Position numbers and translations under genes: made by a program. The notes beneath the pieces were generated by a model, which saw nothing but the letters and a program-made list of their open reading frames with translations, was not told where the DNA came from and made no database searches. Positions 60,333 through 64,000 of a stretch of 64,000 bases of DNA are shown piece after piece (position 1 is the first letter of the stretch; each line of letters opens with the position of its first letter). Source of the stretch: Hyphomicrobiales bacterium (GTDB lineage Bacteria; Pseudomonadota; Alphaproteobacteria; Rhizobiales; Rhizobiaceae); assembly GCA_900465915.1 (NCBI GenBank), contig UBKJ01000020.1, forward strand, positions 42,400 to 106,399, read 5' to 3'.

Positions 60333-61204
60333 TCCCCGTTCCGCCCGAACTTGAATCGCATTTGCGGCAGGCGGTCACAAGCCATTGCTTCTGCTGGATC
60401 ATCCGGCGCGTCGACGGCGCGGTGCTGGGCTTCACCGACCACGACCGCGCGCTTGTCGTCGACGGCGTCGGCTGCGAGCCGATGACCGGCCTCAGCGGCA
60501 GCGAGGCCTCGACCGCGCTGGGTCTCGCCGCCGCCGGCGGCGAGGTCGAGGGCGCGTTGACCTCGGGCCGCATCGACGCCGCCGACATCGAGCAGGGCCG
60601 CTATGACGGCGCCGCGGTCGAAGCCTGGCTCGCCAACTGGGCCGCGCCGGCGCAAGCCATGCTTTTGCGCCGCTGGACGGCGGGCAGGATCAGCCGCTCG
60701 GGCGGGCGCTTCGTCATGGAGCTGAAGGGGGCGGCCGCCGCCTTCGACGCCGTGCGCGGCCGCCGCGTGCTGCGCCGCTGCGACGCCATGCTGGGCGACG
60801 CGCGCTGCGGCGTGAACGCGTCCGATCCGCTCTATCGCGGCGCGGGGACGGTGACCGAGGCCGACGCCGCGCTGCTGCATGTGACCGGACTGGAGGCATA
60901 CGCCGACGGCTGGTTCTCCGAGGGCCGGCTGACCTTCACCACCGGCGACAACGCCGGCCGCTCCTTGCGCGTGCTGGCCCATGCCGGCGGGAGGCTGCGG
61001 CTGGACGCGCCGCCGGTGACGCCGCCCCAGCCCGGCGACGGCTTCGAGATCGTCGCCGGCTGCGACAAGAGCTTTTCCGCCTGCAAGGCCAGGTTCGGCA
61101 ACGGCGTCAATTTCCGCGGCTTTCCGCATCTGCCCGGCAACGACGCGGCCTACGCCTATGTCGGAGGCGGGCAGGACTATGACGGGAGCGCGCTCGTCCC
61201 ATGA
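60329..61204 (+). CDS. GTA baseplate hub protein, DUF2163, gp13
   Basis: The 291-residue protein has DUF2163 and the phage_BR0599 C-terminal part. Conserved cysteines occur in RRCDAMLGDARCGV and AGCDKSFSACKARFGNGVNF. From memory, the Rhodobacter GTA hub carries an iron-sulfur cluster bound by four cysteines, and the same four appear here. GYVGGGQDYD-like YVGGGQDYDGS ends the protein. It overlaps gp14 by 4 bases. Confidence 0.93.
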   Translation: MIPVPPELESHLRQAVTSHCFCWIIRRVDGAVLGFTDHDRALVVDGVGCEPMTGLSGSEASTALGLAAAGGEVEGALTSGRIDAADIEQGRYDGAAVEAWLANWAAPAQAMLLRRWTAGRISRSGGRFVMELKGAAAAFDAVRGRRVLRRCDAMLGDARCGVNASDPLYRGAGTVTEADAALLHVTGLEAYADGWFSEGRLTFTTGDNAGRSLRVLAHAGGRLRLDAPPVTPPQPGDGFEIVAGCDKSFSACKARFGNGVNFRGFPHLPGNDAAYAYVGGGQDYDGSALVP

Positions 61205-61629
61205 CGGTGTCCGAAACGGCGCTGGCGGAGGCGGCGCGCTGGCTCGGCACGCCCTACCGCCACGGCGGCTCGACGCGCGGCGTGGCCTGCGACTGCCTGG
61301 GCCTGGTGCGCGGCGTCTGGCGCGCGCTTTACGGCGTCGAACCCGACTATCCGGCCGCCTATGCGCCCGACTGGGAGGCGGCCGGCGGCGAGCCGCTGCT
61401 CGACGCCGTCGCCCGCCACATGCGCCCGCGCGAGGGCGAGGCGCTGCCGGGCGACGTGCTGGTCTTCCGCTGGCGTCCGCAGGCCATGGCCAGGCATCTC
61501 GGTCTTCTCGCCCACGAACAGCGCTTCATCCACGCCTATCAGGGCCATGGCGTGGTGGCGTCCGCTCTGTCCGCCCATTGGCGGCGGCGGCTCGCCGGCG
61601 TCTTCTCCTTTCCGCCCCCCGGAGCGTGA
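61201..61629 (+). CDS. GTA NlpC/P60 cell-wall peptidase, gp14
   Basis: The 142-residue product has the NlpC/P60 catalytic cysteine in GVACDCLGLVRGVWRA and the histidine in MARHLGLLAHEQRFIHAYQG. RWLGTPYRHGG before it is the usual approach. In GTAs the enzyme cuts peptidoglycan of the recipient as DNA is delivered. It lies between hub and baseplate genes, as in Rhodobacter. Confidence 0.94.
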   Translation: MTVSETALAEAARWLGTPYRHGGSTRGVACDCLGLVRGVWRALYGVEPDYPAAYAPDWEAAGGEPLLDAVARHMRPREGEALPGDVLVFRWRPQAMARHLGLLAHEQRFIHAYQGHGVVASALSAHWRRRLAGVFSFPPPGA

Positions 61630-61632
61630 TCC

Positions 61633-64000
61633 ATGGCGACAATCATTCTGCAAGCGGTCGGCGCGGCGGTCGGCGGCCTGTTCGGCCCGGTCGGCGCCGC
61701 CATCGGCGCGGGGCTCGGCGCGATGGGCGGCTACGCGCTCGACACGGCGCTCATCAACTCCACCCGCCATTTCGAGGGCGCGCGGCTCAACAGCGGCCGC
61801 GTGACGACGGCGGAGGAGGGCGCGGCGCTGCCCTTCGTCTACGGGACGGCGCGCGTGTCGGGCGCGCTGATCTGGGCCACCCGCTTCGAGGAGCGCAAGA
61901 CCACCGAGCGCCAGGGCGGCAAGATGGGGCCGAAGGTCACCAGCTACAGCTATTTCGGCAACGCCGCCTATGCGGTGGCGGAAGGCGAGATCGCCGGCGT
62001 GCGCCGCGTCTGGGCCGACGGGCAGGAGCTGGACCTGACGCAGCTCGAAATGCGCGTCTATCGCGGAACGGCGACGCAGGAGCCCGACGCGCTGATCGAG
62101 GCCAGGCAGGGCGCCGGAAACGCGCCCGCCTATCGCGGCACGGCCTATGTGGTGTTCGAGCGCATCCCGCTCGACGATTTCGGCAACCGCCTGCCGCAGT
62201 TTCAGTTCGAGGTGCTGCGCCCGGTCGGCGCCGTGGCGCGCAACCTCAGCGCCGTGGCGCTGATCCCCGGCGCGACCGAATTCGGCCTGATGCCCAGCCC
62301 CGTCAGCGACGAGCCGAAGCCGGGGACGAAACGCTGGCTCAACCGCAACGCGCGCCGCGCCCGCAGCGACTGGACGGCGGCGCTGGACGAGCTGCAGGCG
62401 CTGTGCCCGTCTCTCGCCCATGTCGCCATCGTGCTGCCCTGGTTCGGCGACGACCTGCGCGCCGGCCAGTGCCGCATCCGCCCCGGCGTGACCGCGCTTT
62501 CCGTCCGCAAGCCCAGCCATGAATGGCGGGTGGAGGCGGTCGGCCGCGCCGAGGCGCATCTGATCTCGCGCGTCGAGGACGGCGCCGCCTATGGCGGCAC
62601 GCCGTCCGACGAAAGCGTGATCGCCGCCATCCGCGACGCCAAGGCGCGCGGGCTGAAGGTGACGCTCTATCCTTTCCTCATGATGGACGTTCCGGCCGGC
62701 AATGCGCTGCCGTCGCCCTATGGCGAGGCCTCCCAGCCCGCCTATCCCTGGCGCGGCCGCATCACCTGCCACCCGGCCGCGGGCCTGCCCGGCTCGCCCG
62801 ACAAGTCGGCGGCCGCCGCCGCCCAGGTGACGGCCTTCGTCGAGGGCGAATGGGGCTATCGGCGTTTTCTCAGCCATTGCGCCGATCTCGCCGTGGCGGC
62901 GGGCGGCGTCGACGCCTTCCTGCTCGGCTCGGAGCTGCGCGGGCTGACCACGATCCGCGACAGCCTGTCGGGCTTCCCTTTCGTGGCGAAGCTCTGCGCG
63001 CTCGCGGCCGACATGCGCACGCGGCTGGGACCGGCCTGCCGCATCACCTACGGCGCCGACTGGTCGGAATATTTCGGCCATCAGGCGCAGGACGGCACGG
63101 GCGACCTGTTCTTCCATCTCGATCCGCTGTGGTCGCATCCGGCCGTCGACGCGGTCGGGATCGACAATTACATGCCGCTGTCCGACTGGCGTGACGGCGA
63201 CCTCGACACCGGAAACGCCGACGGCTTCGAGACGCCTTGCGACCTCGACGGCCTCGCCCACAACGTCGCGGCGGGCGAGGGCTTCGACTGGTATTACGCC
63301 GACGCCGCAGACCGCGAGGCCGGGCGGCGCACGCCGATCACCGACGGGCTGGCCGGCAAGCCCTGGGTCTATCGCTACAAGGACATCGCCGGCTGGTGGG
63401 GCAACCGCCATTACGACCGCGTCGGCGGCGTCGAATCCGCTGTCCCCACCGGCTGGACGCCGGAATCCAAGCCCGTCTGGTTCACCGAGCTGGGCTGCCC
63501 GGCGGTCGACAAGGGGCCGAACCAGCCCAACGTCTTCCCCGACCCCAAATCGTCGGAAAGCGCCGCGCCCTATTTCTCGTCCGGCGCGCGCGCCGACGCC
63601 GCCATGGACCGCTTTCTGCGCGCCCACGACCGGCGCTGGCGCATGGGCGGGCCGGAGAAGAATCCCGTCTCCGCCGTCTATGGCCGGCCGATGCTGGATG
63701 CGGAGCGCATCTATGTCTGGGCCTGGGACACGCGGCCCTTCCCGGAATTCCCACTCGGCGACGCGATCTGGGGCGACACCGCCAACTGGCGGCTCGGCCA
63801 CTGGCTCAACGGGCGCGTCTCCGGCGTGGCGCTGGACGAGCTGATCGCCGCCATCCTCGCCGATTTCGGCCTGCCGGAGGCCGATTGCGCCGGCGCGGAG
63901 GGGCATCTGGCCGGCTTCGTCATCTCCGAGCCGTCCAACGCCCGCGCCGTGCTGGAGCAGTTGCTGACCGTCTTCGGCCTGCACGCCTATGAGCAGGCCG
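61633..64000 (+). CDS. GTA gp15 baseplate/host-specificity protein, runs off right edge
   Basis: From the ATG at 61633 the frame stays open to base 64000, so 789 residues of a usually about 1300-residue protein are visible. The N-terminus MATIILQAVGAAVGGLFGPV is membrane-like, as in GTA gp15. The central GTA TIM-barrel domain (about residues 430-760) has LGSELRGLTTIRDSLSGFPF, DWSEYFGH, KPVWFTELGCPAVDKGPNQP and WAWDTRPFPEFPLGD. A Phage-tail_3 part begins near the end (VISEPSNARAVLEQLLTVFG). It is the central baseplate spike that contacts the recipient. The rest lies beyond the window. Confidence 0.92.
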   Translation, partial: MATIILQAVGAAVGGLFGPVGAAIGAGLGAMGGYALDTALINSTRHFEGARLNSGRVTTAEEGAALPFVYGTARVSGALIWATRFEERKTTERQGGKMGPKVTSYSYFGNAAYAVAEGEIAGVRRVWADGQELDLTQLEMRVYRGTATQEPDALIEARQGAGNAPAYRGTAYVVFERIPLDDFGNRLPQFQFEVLRPVGAVARNLSAVALIPGATEFGLMPSPVSDEPKPGTKRWLNRNARRARSDWTAALDELQALCPSLAHVAIVLPWFGDDLRAGQCRIRPGVTALSVRKPSHEWRVEAVGRAEAHLISRVEDGAAYGGTPSDESVIAAIRDAKARGLKVTLYPFLMMDVPAGNALPSPYGEASQPAYPWRGRITCHPAAGLPGSPDKSAAAAAQVTAFVEGEWGYRRFLSHCADLAVAAGGVDAFLLGSELRGLTTIRDSLSGFPFVAKLCALAADMRTRLGPACRITYGADWSEYFGHQAQDGTGDLFFHLDPLWSHPAVDAVGIDNYMPLSDWRDGDLDTGNADGFETPCDLDGLAHNVAAGEGFDWYYADAADREAGRRTPITDGLAGKPWVYRYKDIAGWWGNRHYDRVGGVESAVPTGWTPESKPVWFTELGCPAVDKGPNQPNVFPDPKSSESAAPYFSSGARADAAMDRFLRAHDRRWRMGGPEKNPVSAVYGRPMLDAERIYVWAWDTRPFPEFPLGDAIWGDTANWRLGHWLNGRVSGVALDELIAAILADFGLPEADCAGAEGHLAGFVISEPSNARAVLEQLLTVFGLHAYEQA

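Noticed and set aside
61177..63984. 935-codon minus-strand frame opposite GTA gp14-gp15
   Set aside because: No recognisable domain; antisense to NlpC/P60 and TIM-barrel coding regions.

Overview
The window looks like chromosomal DNA of a GC-rich alphaproteobacterium, most likely of the Rhizobiales (Hyphomicrobiales). The pointers are a MucR/Ros zinc-finger regulator, a betIAB cluster under TetR control, DUF6456, DUF1491 and DUF5330 type proteins, and a Rhodobacter-type gene transfer agent (GTA) head-tail cluster. I cannot name the genus. No rRNA, tRNA, CRISPR array or insertion sequence was seen.

Left part (1-20.9 kb): surface polysaccharide locus. A Tat-exported beta-helix protein runs off the left edge. 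A forward block then follows: FecR-like secreted protein, PHP-type tyrosine phosphatase, outer-membrane export lipoprotein, Wzc-like tyrosine autokinase, a periplasmic TPR-like protein, an O-antigen ligase/Wzy-like polymerase, and an ABC-2 permease with its ATPase. A reverse block holds three glycosyltransferase genes, one of them a methyltransferase-GT2-GT2 fusion. A forward rfbACBD block makes dTDP-L-rhamnose. An AraC-type regulator and a DXD-type glycosyltransferase lie behind it, separated by an AT-rich gap. Phosphatase, autokinase, export lipoprotein, polymerase and rhamnose supply fit one exopolysaccharide or O-antigen pathway.

Middle part (20.8-51.2 kb): housekeeping and stress genes. 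These are betB-betA-betI with a likely BetI operator, a GreA/GreB-family factor, a Doc toxin with an AbrB-type antitoxin, CorA, a CynX-like MFS carrier, a HerA-like ATPase, an L,D-transpeptidase, superoxide dismutase, two cytochromes c, an S9 oligopeptidase, MsrB, MucR, SufE, a decayed arsC, a sensor histidine kinase, a DUF2336 protein, a DUF1214/DUF1254 pair and a class A penicillin-binding protein. Two intergenic gaps (22.3 and 31.0 kb) carry related G-rich inverted repeats.

Right part (51.4-64.0 kb): an almost complete GTA structural operon in canonical order. It runs from TerS-like g1, through terminase, portal, protease, capsid, connectors, tail and tape measure, to DUF2460, DUF2163 and NlpC/P60, and into the first 789 residues of the g15 baseplate protein, which runs off the right edge. 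About 10 kb upstream lies an overlapping gene pair, a DnaA domain IV-like protein and a DUF6456 protein. It resembles a split GafA, or GafY/GafZ, the GTA activators of Rhodobacter and Caulobacter. A perfect 13-bp hairpin sits just before g1, where an antitermination target would be expected. The regulator-leader-GTA set is the most interesting system in the window.
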